Shown here one piece after another: positions 1 through 7,868 of a DNA stretch of 20,476 bases. The translations under genes were made by a program, and so were the position numbers. Source of the stretch: Triparma columacea. Lineage: Eukaryota > Sar > Bolidophyceae > Parmales > Triparmaceae. The stretch is from NCBI GenBank assembly GCA_030267965.1, contig BRYA01000397.1:1-20476 (forward strand), written 5' to 3'. Numbering within the stretch: position 1 is the first letter of the stretch; each line of letters starts with the position of its first letter. Under the pieces are notes generated by a model that was not told where the DNA came from, searched no databases, and worked only from the letters and a program-made list of their open reading frames with translations.

Positions 1-86
1 TCATGGAGGGAGTTGGGTTTACAAGACTCGAGGACCCCAAATATAAACTTTCCCTTGACGACATATACGTGCAAAATCATAATTGA
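1..86 (+). CDS. Possible C-terminal tail of a protein starting left of the window
   Basis: In the third forward frame the window opens in an uninterrupted reading frame that ends at TGA 84-86. It would give a hydrophilic tail containing GFTRLEDPKYKLSLDDIY. The composition is protein-like, but 27 codons cannot prove a gene. The other two forward frames stop at 55-57 or run to a TAG near 127, with less convincing composition. No family is recognised. If real, the gene lies almost entirely outside the window and its 3' UTR runs into the following intergenic stretch. Confidence 0.25.
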   Translation, partial: MEGVGFTRLEDPKYKLSLDDIYVQNHN

Positions 87-695
87 GACGTATTTAAACA
101 CACAAATATTCTGTTTGTACAGCTAGTATGGTTAGACTCAATTCATGATTCTTTTTGATCCATCCATTAGCCAAGCTGACCAGGAATTAAGCCAAGGTGG
201 TTTAGACACGTATAACCAGGAGCAAGATGATGATGCACGAAATCATCAACCGACGACGCGGATGATATCGCAACAGACTACGAGAGGAGGGAGGAGGCGA
301 GCGGGCCCAAAGAGATTTATTTTTCGAAAATCGAAGATCCATAACGATAAAACTCACCCCTTTTCGCGAACGCGCCAAACAGCAGCACTCTACTACAACG
401 CGTAAAACAAGGGAGGGAAAATAAAAACGATCAACCCCCCCCCTTTTTGAAAGCCAAACACGTTTTCTTTTTTTGGAGGCTCCAAAACCCCTAAAACCAT
501 TTATTTTGGGTTTTGGGAGATTTGGCATCATTGGCAAGAAAGCTGTATTATAAACTGTATTTAAGGCTTTAGATACTCTTTACAACCTACCTAACTCTTC
601 ATAATACCAACAACGATACTACTACCTACATCATATCCAAACGCATTGTATTTACCCCAGCACCCAAAAAAAAAACTTCTCGTCCATTACAAAGG
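87..695. other. Intergenic / 5' flank of the esterase-like gene
   Basis: About 600 bases with no convincing gene. One ATG-initiated frame (145-405, +, 86 codons) is charged and low in hydrophobic residues and resembles nothing I know. The stretch also holds a C10 run near 437 and a small inverted repeat at 482-516. The last 150 bases are AT-rich with a TATAAA-like element near 549-554, about 140 bases upstream of the next start codon, so the promoter of that gene is probably here. Confidence 0.4.
482..516. repeat. Short inverted repeat
   Basis: CCAAAACCC (482-490) is the exact reverse complement of GGGTTTTGG (508-516), leaving a 17-base loop that itself contains AAAACC and TTTT. It could form a 9-bp hairpin in the 5' flank of the esterase-like gene. 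No function is evident. Confidence 0.5.
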
Positions 696-1649
696 ATGAA
701 ATACAAAGGAATCTCGATGTTCGTCAACGACACTTCTTCTACATCCATCATGACCAAGAGAGTCAAAATTATCCTAGCGCTGGTCGCGCTTTGTGCCTGT
801 GCCTTTCTCTTAATGACGATTGATAATAGATTGGTTAACGATGTTACTATGATTTCAACCGACTTGAGGGGGCGCATGTGCCCCTGGTCGCCTGAGAATG
901 ACCAAGAGTGCATGGATTTGATTCAACCACTGTTGACAGCGTGTACCGACAGGCGCACTCTATTTCTGGGGGATTCGACAGTCGGGAGATTGTGGGGTCA
1001 GTTGCCTGGTCGTGCCCCATCGGCGGACATACGCACTGAACGTTGTAACTGGTTACAATCGTTCGGAATAAATAAATCCAAGGTGTGGAGCGCGCCTCCT
1101 TCGGATGCCGGGCCTGTTGGGCACGGGTTGGAACATCATTGGTGCACAGACTGCCAAGGGTGTAACAGCTTCTACTACACACGACAACGGGGCACAAGTG
1201 GCACAAATAGTTACATTGCCGTCGAATTCGCAAAGGACGTAGAGATGCAGAGCGTGCTTGGTAACACGACACAGGAAACGTTAGTACGTTTTCTCAAAGC
1301 ACATCTCAATCATGACGTATGCGTGGTCAATAGTGGTATACACGACCAGGCTATTTTGAATCTCACGACGTCTCAGTACGTTGCGAACGTGAATGCGTAT
1401 CTGAAAGGGCTTCATACCGTGTGCAGCCACTTGGTATGGATAGATACGACTGCACCAGCCACCGACAACTACCATCAGAAATTGAACAAAACGTTGGTCT
1501 GGAACCGGGCCGTCAACGGTATGATTCTGAAAGACTTTCACGATGTATATATTGTGGGCGTGGGAGGAGCGTCAGTACACTGGCCTCATGTGGACAATGT
1601 ACACCTGGACGCAGCATGGTATTCGGCGCTTGCAAAGTTATTCCAATGA
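696..1649 (+). CDS. Type II membrane SGNH/GDSL-like esterase (PC-esterase/TBL-like)
   Basis: A 317-aa protein with one N-terminal membrane segment (about residues 23-42) preceded by Lys/Arg, which predicts a type II Golgi or ER membrane protein with a lumenal catalytic domain. The lumenal part has the SGNH/GDSL signature: LFLGDSTVG with nucleophile-candidate Ser94, a middle block N212-S-G-I-H-D, and a C-terminal D300-N-V-H303 that fits the Asp/His pair of the family. This order (GDS near the start, DxxH near the end) is what is known for PC-esterase/TBL-type glycan O-acyltransferases and related acyl-esterases. Several Cys residues suggest disulfides, and NKS, NTT, NLT and NKT sites suggest N-glycosylation. 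The substrate is unknown; a role in acylation of surface polysaccharide is inference. No intron is needed. Met8 and Met19 are alternative starts that would keep the membrane segment. Confidence 0.7.
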   Translation: MKYKGISMFVNDTSSTSIMTKRVKIILALVALCACAFLLMTIDNRLVNDVTMISTDLRGRMCPWSPENDQECMDLIQPLLTACTDRRTLFLGDSTVGRLWGQLPGRAPSADIRTERCNWLQSFGINKSKVWSAPPSDAGPVGHGLEHHWCTDCQGCNSFYYTRQRGTSGTNSYIAVEFAKDVEMQSVLGNTTQETLVRFLKAHLNHDVCVVNSGIHDQAILNLTTSQYVANVNAYLKGLHTVCSHLVWIDTTAPATDNYHQKLNKTLVWNRAVNGMILKDFHDVYIVGVGGASVHWPHVDNVHLDAAWYSALAKLFQ

Positions 1650-1770
1650 TATTACATCTTTTTATATGATACAGTATCTCTTTTCATTTTCTTTCACACT
1701 ATTCTGTGCGTCGTCACAAAGGTGATAACCATAAGTCACTGTTTAACGGCATGCAAAAGGGTCCCGAAAT

Positions 1771-1816
1771 ATTTACGAACAAACGTTTTCTTTTCCCATA
1801 TTTACAAACAATCGTT
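1771..1816. repeat. Imperfect direct repeat in the convergent 3' region
   Basis: ATTTACGAACAAACGTT (1771-1787) and ATTTACAAACAATCGTT (1800-1816) match at 15 of 17 positions with a 29-base period. They sit between two converging genes, immediately beyond the stop of the minus-strand gene, and may be part of 3' end formation. Confidence 0.45.
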
Positions 1817-1817
1817 A

Positions 1818-4364
1818 TCAAAGCGGGACGTCCCCGCTGCCCCAAGCGTCGTCGCAGATCATGAGTTCCTCGCTTCCGCTTCCCACGCTATCGTACCCAC
1901 TCCTTTCCTCCCCCCTCCCCTCCGCCTCCCTAATGTTCTCCTTCATTTTACCCCTCCTAACCTCCTTGGAGTTGACTCTCTGAATAGGTCCAGCTGCTAC
2001 AGCGGCTCCCGCCGGGCCCTGTTCTCCAGACATGGAAAGCCCGGTCAGGAGGTCCATTTTAACCGGTCCCCGACCGAACGATCCCCCCGAGACTATGCCC
2101 CCTTGTTTGTTACCCCCGCTCTTATCACCCTCCTCGCTGTCCTTCTTAAAGTGCGTCCCCCCCCCCCCCGCCCCCCCGTGTAGTCCTTCCACGTTAATCC
2201 TAATGAGGCTTGGCATATTTCTCTTCCCTCCCCCGTCCCCCTCGCTCGCGCTTATCTTGTGTCCCCTCTCCCCTTGAATCTCCCTCGTCCCTCCCCCCTC
2301 CCCCCCCCTCCCGTACGCCGCCTGCATGGTCCTAGCCTCCCCGGGTCCGAATTCTTCAACAACCGTCGTCTCCCCCCCGCTCCCATCAGACGTCACCTTC
2401 GAAGACAGGCGACCCTCCGAGGAACGGGCGAGGCGACGGACTACGACGGCGACGTCCTGAACGACGACCTCGTCGCGGTGGTAGGCCCGAATCACCTGAC
2501 TGACGGTGCGGACGCTCCTGAAACGAACGACACCAAAACCTCGGCCGCCCGCTGATACTTTGGCGCTAGAGACTGAACCGAAGACCTCGAAGCTCTCCCT
2601 TAGCTGTTGATCGTCGCAGTTCTTCCTGAGTCCCGTGACGACAATCTCGTCCCCCTTGAGCCCCCTTTCAAGTTCCATTCCCAAGAACGCGGCGCAGTGG
2701 TGTATCGCCCTGCTAGCGTCCTCGGCGTCCGCCCTCCCTCCCCTCACCATTACGACCAGCCCGTTTAGCGCCTCCTGCATGTGCATCTTTTTGTCCTCCG
2801 CGTTCGTCTGCGTTGACCTCTTCTCCCACATCCACGCGTCGCTCAAGACGTTCACTTCAAGGGTGTCCCCGTCGACCCAGCCCCCGCCCTCCTCTGCGCA
2901 GAAACCTTCGCCACCGACGATACCCGTACCCATGAAAGCAGCGGCCATTGCCCTGCTCATCATAACGCTCCCCCCCCCCTTAACGGTAGTCTTAAACTCA
3001 TCCCTAAGAAGTTCCAAGTTCCTATCCCTAAATTCGTCAAACTCATCCTTCTGTCCCCCTCCCCTCCCTCCCCCCCCGTGTTCCCTCCCTTCCGTCATAT
3101 CACCCCCTCCCCCTCCCCTAAACCCCCCCCTCCCACCACCACCACCGGCACCACCTTGAACCCCGCCCCTTTGAACTTCACTGTTAAACCTAGGACTAAT
3201 AACACCACCACCCCCACCACCACCGCATCCCCCCCTAATTCCAGAACTCCCTCTCTTCCTTCTAAACCAGAAGACAGCCCCAAAGACGAGTAATAACCCC
3301 CCCCCAATACTAACCCCAATAACAATCCCCATATAATCCTCGTTATTACCCACGTAAACAGGTGTCGAACCTGGGTTACTAGAAGTGCTTGAGATAACAT
3401 TCCACTCCTTCGGTGCGACCGTTGCATTCGCGGATAACGTATTGGTTGACGTAGACCATGCTGACGACCACGTTAAAGGGTAGTCACGAATGTTGTTAGC
3501 TAGTTGTAGACCCGGGATTTTAGGCTGGGAATCATTCGATGATACTTTGTAAGAGTACGCTGCGGTTATTTCAAACCCTGAGGTACCTTGGAGTTTCCTG
3601 TTACCCCCCTTAGAAATTCGAAGTCCTCGTAGACCCCCAGCCAATTCTTCTGTTTGTAAGGTCGTGGTTTTGAACGTGCAAGAGTCAGTAACGAACGAGC
3701 TCACGACGTTCATTGGTGCCTGAGTCTCCGTTAGCATTATAGATGTCGCCTTGGAGGCCACTTCACAAAGCGAGGGTACCTGGAGTTCTTGTGGTGATCG
3801 TGTTAGGTATGTACCTGCCGTTGTTACTGTCGTTACGTAAGCGTAGGTTGGGGGGGTGGGGGAAGGAGGGGAGGGAGTTGGCGAAGGGGTCGTGGGAGAT
3901 CCCGTAGGGGAGGGAGTTGGAGAGACCGTAGGAGCCAACGTCGGGGACCTCGTGGGGGACGATGTGGGGGAGATGGTGGGAGCGACGGTGGGAGAGGGGG
4001 TAGGCGCTACAGTGGGGGACAATGTGGGGGAGACGGTGGGAGCGACGGTGGGAGCGACGGTGGGAGAGGGGGTAGGTGTTACAGTGGGAGAACGGGTGGG
4101 TGTGACAGTAGGAGAAGGGGTGGGCGAGAAGGTGGGTGTGACAGTGGGAGAGCGGGTGGGGGAGAGGGTTGGGGGAAATGTTGGGAAGCCTGTAGGAGCT
4201 TGGGTCGGTGTAAGCGTCGGCGCAGCCGTGGTGGCGGCCGTGGTAGGCGCGGGCGTGGCGCTGGGGCTAAATGTAGGCAAAGTTGCAGTCGGAGCGTCCG
4301 TAGCGCTTGGACTAGATGTAGGCCCTGGCGTTGAGCTGGGGGACGACGTGGTAATGGAGGACAT
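1818..4364 (-). CDS. Single-pass membrane protein: PT-repeat ectodomain, TM helix, Gly-rich tail with an RRM
   Basis: 848 aa from the first in-frame ATG (4364). The frame is open upstream to a stop at 4491-4493 without another ATG, so a 5' exon carrying a signal peptide may be missing from this model. Residues about 10-172 are a Ser/Pro/Thr array of SPTxxPT units, likely a glycosylated extracellular stalk. A non-repetitive, Cys-containing ectodomain with N-glycosylation sites follows. One membrane helix spans about 345-367 and is followed by RRKR, the usual stop-transfer charge. The cytoplasmic side begins Gly-rich. At about 572-650 it has an RRM-like domain, with RNP2-like IVVTGL (574-579) and RNP1-like RGFGVVRF (608-615) spaced as in the family. 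The rest is Gly- and charge-rich and disordered. SPT stalks are common in stramenopile surface proteins; an RRM on the inner side of one is unusual. No homologous gene name is recognised. Confidence 0.72.
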   Translation of the reverse strand: MSSITTSSPSSTPGPTSSPSATDAPTATLPTFSPSATPAPTTAATTAAPTLTPTQAPTGFPTFPPTLSPTRSPTVTPTFSPTPSPTVTPTRSPTVTPTPSPTVAPTVAPTVSPTLSPTVAPTPSPTVAPTISPTSSPTRSPTLAPTVSPTPSPTGSPTTPSPTPSPPSPTPPTYAYVTTVTTAGTYLTRSPQELQVPSLCEVASKATSIMLTETQAPMNVVSSFVTDSCTFKTTTLQTEELAGGLRGLRISKGGNRKLQGTSGFEITAAYSYKVSSNDSQPKIPGLQLANNIRDYPLTWSSAWSTSTNTLSANATVAPKEWNVISSTSSNPGSTPVYVGNNEDYMGIVIGVSIGGGLLLVFGAVFWFRRKRGSSGIRGGCGGGGGGGVISPRFNSEVQRGGVQGGAGGGGGRGGFRGGGGGDMTEGREHGGGGRGGGQKDEFDEFRDRNLELLRDEFKTTVKGGGSVMMSRAMAAAFMGTGIVGGEGFCAEEGGGWVDGDTLEVNVLSDAWMWEKRSTQTNAEDKKMHMQEALNGLVVMVRGGRADAEDASRAIHHCAAFLGMELERGLKGDEIVVTGLRKNCDDQQLRESFEVFGSVSSAKVSAGGRGFGVVRFRSVRTVSQVIRAYHRDEVVVQDVAVVVRRLARSSEGRLSSKVTSDGSGGETTVVEEFGPGEARTMQAAYGRGGEGGGTREIQGERGHKISASEGDGGGKRNMPSLIRINVEGLHGGAGGGGTHFKKDSEEGDKSGGNKQGGIVSGGSFGRGPVKMDLLTGLSMSGEQGPAGAAVAAGPIQRVNSKEVRRGKMKENIREAEGRGEERSGYDSVGSGSEELMICDDAWGSGDVPL
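3838..4350 (-). repeat. PT-repeat coding minisatellite
   Basis: A degenerate array encoding (S/A)PT-x-x-PT units on the minus strand. On the plus strand it reads as GTGGGAGxGACGGTGGGAG-like motifs with GGG every 6-9 bases. The plus-strand reading also gives a long open frame of GVGxxVG repeats, which is an antisense artefact of the array. Unit-length changes of 6, 12 or 18 bases keep the frame, so length polymorphism is expected. Confidence 0.8.
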
Positions 4365-4670
4365 GGGGGGAGCTAAGGGATGTTTGAAGGGGGGGAGGGA
4401 TTGTGTTAACGTGATAGTTATGTCTATAGTCTTCAATGACTCTCCTTTTTCTCTTTGGCGGACATAGTTGAAAGTAACCCCAAAAGATGTTTATTAACAT
4501 TTAGAGATATTATATGACATTGTACGGCAATGTATGATAACAAAAGTTGAATTCATCTTACCTATCTATTGTAGTGTTGTAATGTTAATTAAAAAAGGAT
4601 GAAAAGGGAAAAGGGGAGGAGGAGCCCAAAAAGTGGAGTTGTTTCAAATCAGAGTGGAAAAGAAACTGAA

Positions 4671-4814
4671 TTTTGGGGTTGGTTTCAACTAATAACACAT
4701 AATAGCACCTACACGACACTTCTGCCTAAGTGGAGTAGCTTGAAGGCTTTGTTGATCACTTTCACGTCGTAATTTGCCGCTATAAACTTACACTTGGCGT
4801 AGGTTCGCTCAAAA
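4671..4814 (+). promoter_or_regulatory. Array promoter P1
   Basis: Contains the block conserved before all five copies, from AGCACCTACACGACACTT through GTAATTTGCCGC to TTCGCTCAAAA at the ATG. A TATAAA at 4781-4786 lies 34 bases before the start codon, so the transcript leader should be only a few bases. Downstream of the TATA box it matches P5 (ACTTACACTTGGCG), not its neighbour P2. Confidence 0.7.
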
Positions 4815-6088
4815 ATGGAATCAAAATCAGAGGTACAATCGTCACACAATTCATCAGAGACCACAAATGTGACAGTATCTAGTTGGGACGATTTGACAGA
4901 AGGTCAGCAGTTGTGCTTGGACTCGGCTTGGGAATTAGACTGGGATCTCATCAAGTGGTATGCCAAGGAACATGGTCCTGAGGTTTTGTTAGGCGTTCAT
5001 ACAGAGCTTGTTGACGAGGTATGGAACTTAGAGTCAGTCCTCACAGGAGCTTCAAAGTACGATAATGTTGAGATGGTCAAGCTTACCTTAGAAGCCGGCT
5101 TCGACAACGAGATAGCCATGTACATGGCCGCACATATGTCAATGAGGAATAGTGACAATTCAACAATCTTGAGATTGCTCTTAGAGCATGGACTTGACAA
5201 ACGTATAATCATCTAGTATTATGATCCGATTCTTTCTCTCTTTCTCTCCGATTGATTAGATCCTATCTGAATGGACTTGACCCTAATATGGACCTAGGAG
5301 TTGAAGGGTTGGTGGAAGGCAATTCCAACCTGTTGATGCTTGCTGCTCGTGTGGGACACATTGATCAGGCCATAGCACTTCTCGATCATGGAGCAAATGT
5401 GAACAAGACACTGGTTCACCCTGATGTTGGAAAAATTCTTACACCACTTACTTGTACTGTCAATTATGGAGCACACGACATATGCAGGCTGTTTCTTACG
5501 CGCGGTGCTATTCCAATCACCAACGACGTGGATGATGTGTTTTTAATGTGCCTCGGAGCGTGCAAAGGAGAACACCCTAGGCTTAGTGGTAGAGATCTCG
5601 CAATCAAGATGTTCGTAACATTTCTTCATCTCGGAAAGCCCGATTCCGACGTAGTTCGAGACAAATTCGATTCTTTCGCATTACAGCACCCTTCCTATCG
5701 CGATCCTACAATCACCAACATCACGAAACATTACCTTCAAGGCCGTCCCTTCTGCTGCGAGGTTTGCGAGGCTCTCACCGCCAAGGAGGTGGGGCGTGAC
5801 AAGCTCCATATGTGTCCCTGTCGCAACGTCGCCTACTGCTCAAGGGAGTGTCAGGTCAAACACTGGAGGGAGCACAGGGTGCTATGCACGGGACCGCTGA
5901 ACGAAAGGGGGGAGAGCGAAGCAATGGTCAAGAAAAGATCCAAGACAGGGAAGGGAGCGGCGGCGGGAGGAGCGAATATGGGAGGAGCGGAAGGAGCAGT
6001 TGCGGGAGTTGCGGAAGGAGCAGTTGCGACGGGGAAGAATGGCAAGAAGGGCAAGAAGGGCAAGAAAAGTAGGGGTAAGAAGAAGTGA
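4815..6088 (+). CDS. Ankyrin-MYND protein, array copy 1 (interrupted by an 83-bp insertion)
   Basis: Same protein type as copies 2-5: ankyrin repeats, a MYND zinc finger and a Lys-rich tail. The frame from ATG 4815 is open to TAG 5214-5216, where the sequence departs from the other copies; homology resumes in another frame and runs to the TGA at 6088. The insertion is flanked by an 11-bp duplication (5188-5198 and 5271-5281). Splicing GT at 5203 to AG at 5297 would restore the frame exactly: 388 + 791 = 1179 bases, 392 aa, the same size as the paralogs, replacing PNMDL-R by K-R. The more intron-like AG at 5259, after a pyrimidine tract, gives an immediate stop with the GT at 5203, so a broken gene is equally possible. 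The MYND finger is intact and has a two-residue expansion (KEVGRDK for KSRDK). The N-terminus is nearly identical to copy 3. Confidence 0.55.
5188..5281 (+). repeat. Insertion with 11-bp flanking duplication in copy 1
   Basis: ATGGACTTGAC occurs at 5188-5198 and again at 5271-5281, but only once at this place in copies 2-5. The 72 bases between are absent from the other copies. They contain a GT (5203), a CT-rich pyrimidine tract (5231-5249) and TTGATTAG (5252-5259), so they look like an intron, or an intron-generating (introner-like) insertion with a target-site duplication. No terminal inverted repeats are visible. Confidence 0.75.
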
Positions 6089-6273
6089 ACGAAACAGTAC
6101 AGTAATGCGGCGGCTATAAGCAATTTTTCAGAATTCGATGTACATCAAATTGCTTATTTTTAGCGATTAGCGTGAGAATGAACAACAACAATTTCTTATT
6201 TCTCCAACTAATTTTGTCCCCTCTCCTTTCGACTCTTCTGCTCCCAAGAAGACTTTCTCAGAGGTGGACTCCA
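6089..6273. other. Unique spacer after copy 1
   Basis: This flank is not shared with the other copies. It contains a strong hairpin (6116-6157) and then CT-rich sequence. No coding potential is seen. It marks either the original end of the ancestral gene or a replaced spacer. Confidence 0.6.
6116..6157. repeat. Hairpin with internal palindrome downstream of copy 1
   Basis: ATAAGCAATTT (6116-6126) is the exact reverse complement of AAATTGCTTAT (6147-6157). The 20-base loop ends in the perfect 10-bp palindrome GATGTACATC (6137-6146). It begins 28 bases after the stop codon of copy 1, so it would lie in the 3' UTR and could act in 3' end formation or mRNA stability. Copies 2-5 lack it. Confidence 0.6.
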
Positions 6274-6390
6274 ATATTAGCACCTACACGACACTTCTGC
6301 CTAAGTGGAGTACTCTCAAGGCTTCGTTGATAAGTTTCACATCGTAATTTGCCGCTATAAACACAAATTTTGGGGTAGGTTCGCTCAAAA
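6274..6390 (+). promoter_or_regulatory. Array promoter P2
   Basis: A shorter version of the conserved block, lacking the upstream TTTTGGGG segment seen before the other copies. TATAAA is at 6356-6361, 35 bases before ATG 6391. The segment after the TATA box (AAATTTTGGGGTAGG) matches P4, not P1 or P5. Confidence 0.7.
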
Positions 6391-7560
6391 ATGGATTCAC
6401 AATCAGAGGTACAATCGTCACACAATGCATCAGAGACCACAAGTGTGACAGTACATGGATGGGACGATTTGACAGAAGGTCAGCAGTTGTGCTTGGAATG
6501 GGCTGAAGACCAAGACTTGGATCGCATCAAGGGGTATGCCAAGGAACATGGTCCTGAGGTTTTGTTAGGCGTAGTTGATGATGGGGAATGGATGGTAGCT
6601 TCAGTCCTCACAATCGCCTCTGATCACGATAATGTTGAGATGGTCAAGCTTACCTTAGAGGCCGGCTTCGACAACAAGGAAGCCATGTACTTGGCCGCAG
6701 ATATATCAATGAAGAATAGTGACAATTCAACAATCTTGAGATTGCTCTTAGAACATGGACTTGACCCTAATATGGACCTACGAGTCGAAGGGGTGGTGAA
6801 CAGCTTTTCCAACCTTTTGATGGTTGCTGCTACTGTGGGACACGTTGATCAGGCCATAGCACTTCTCGATCATGGAGCAAATGTGAACAAGATAATGGTT
6901 CGCGCTAATGGAGATGTTATTTCACCACTTGCTATTAGTGTCAATCATGGAGCACACGACATATGCAGGCTGTTTCTCATGCGCGGTGCTATTCCAACCA
7001 CCAACGACGTGTTTGATGTTTTGGGTATGTGCCTCCAAGCGTGCAAAGGAGAACACCCTCGCCTTAGTAGAGATGTCGCAATAAAGATGTTCACAACATT
7101 TCTTCATCTCGGAAAGCCCGATTCTGACGTAGTTCGAGATAAATTCGATTCTTTCGCATTATCCAATCCTTCCTGGCGTGATCCTACAATTGCCAACATC
7201 ACGAAACAGTACCTTCAAGGCCGTCCCTTCTGCTGTTTTGTTTGCGAGGCTCTAACTGCCAAGTCCCGCGACAAGCTCTTAATGTGTCCCTGTCGCAACG
7301 TCGCCTACTGCTCTCGGGAGTGTCAGGTCAAGCACTGGAGGGAGCACAGGGTGCAGTGCACGGGACCGCTGAACGAAAGGGGGGAGAGTGAGGCAATGGT
7401 CAAGAAAAGATCCAAGACAGGGAAGGGAGCGGCGGCGGGAGGAGCGGATGTAGGAGTAGCGGAAGGAGCAGTTGCGGGAGTAGCGGAAGGAGCAGGTGCG
7501 ACGGGGAAGAATGGCAAGAATGGCAAGAAGGGCAAGAAGGGTAGGGGTAAGAAGAAGTGA
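6391..7560 (+). CDS. Ankyrin-MYND protein, array copy 2
   Basis: 389 aa, intronless, ATG just after the conserved TCAAAA. An acidic and Ser/Thr-rich start (about 1-30) is followed by about four ankyrin-type repeats (about 65-215), with recognisable pieces such as NVEMVKLTLEAGFD, LLLEHGLDPN, AIALLDHGANVN and LFLMRGAIPTT. A linker (about 215-275) leads to a MYND zinc finger at 282-323: C282/C285, C299/C301, C307/C311, H319/C323, with the YCSRECQ..HW signature. The second Cys pair is C-P-C where the textbook MYND has C-x2-C; the double-MYND gene at 14127 shares this. The tail is (G/A/V/E)-rich and ends in GKKGKKGRGKKK, a probable nuclear or nucleic-acid-binding basic tail. MYND fingers and ankyrins are both protein-binding modules, so an adaptor or recruiter is likely; no enzymatic domain is visible. 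N-terminus and proximal promoter are closest to copy 4. Confidence 0.88.
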   Translation: MDSQSEVQSSHNASETTSVTVHGWDDLTEGQQLCLEWAEDQDLDRIKGYAKEHGPEVLLGVVDDGEWMVASVLTIASDHDNVEMVKLTLEAGFDNKEAMYLAADISMKNSDNSTILRLLLEHGLDPNMDLRVEGVVNSFSNLLMVAATVGHVDQAIALLDHGANVNKIMVRANGDVISPLAISVNHGAHDICRLFLMRGAIPTTNDVFDVLGMCLQACKGEHPRLSRDVAIKMFTTFLHLGKPDSDVVRDKFDSFALSNPSWRDPTIANITKQYLQGRPFCCFVCEALTAKSRDKLLMCPCRNVAYCSRECQVKHWREHRVQCTGPLNERGESEAMVKKRSKTGKGAAAGGADVGVAEGAVAGVAEGAGATGKNGKNGKKGKKGRGKKK

Positions 7561-7722
7561 AGGAAGAAGCAGTTGAAACAAAAATACAGAATATATGAAG
7601 ATTGTACTCTATTTGTCCCTTTGGACGGAGTGAAAATCACGGGTTTCATTTCTTTTTTACTTTTGGAAATCGGCTGGAATCTGAAATCAGACCAGGATTG
7701 TCAGATTGCTGAAGAGGACCAA

Positions 7723-7868
7723 ATTTTTTGGGGTTGGTTTGACTGGAGACACATAATAGCACCTACACGACACATCTAGCTACGTGGAGTACTCTCAAGG
7801 CTTTGTTGATAAGTTTCATATCGTAATTTGCCGCTATAATTTTACATTCGGTATAAGTTCGCTCAAAA
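7723..7868 (+). promoter_or_regulatory. Array promoter P3
   Basis: The conserved block with the most differences of the five: CACATCTAGCTACGTGG replaces CACTTCTGCCTAAGTGG, the TATA element reads TATAAT (7835-7840), and the sequence after it (TTTACATTCGGTATAAG) matches neither of the other two types. Spacing of TATA to ATG 7869 is still 34 bases. Confidence 0.65.

Noticed and set aside
202..537. Minus-strand open frame of 111 codons near the left edge
   Set aside because: Basic, low-complexity translation of simple-sequence DNA with no domain; a real ATG is present but nothing else supports it.
3856..4467. Plus-strand open frame of 203 codons with GVGxxVG repeats
   Set aside because: It is the antisense of the PT-repeat array; the period of the repeat keeps the opposite strand open. 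The minus-strand frame has a membrane helix and an RRM, this one has no other domain.
5203..5259. Canonical-looking 57-base intron in copy 1 (GT 5203 to AG 5259)
   Set aside because: Splicing gives CAT CCT ATC TGA, an immediate stop. The alternative donor at 5216 with the same acceptor gives TAA. Only the acceptor at 5297 restores the frame.
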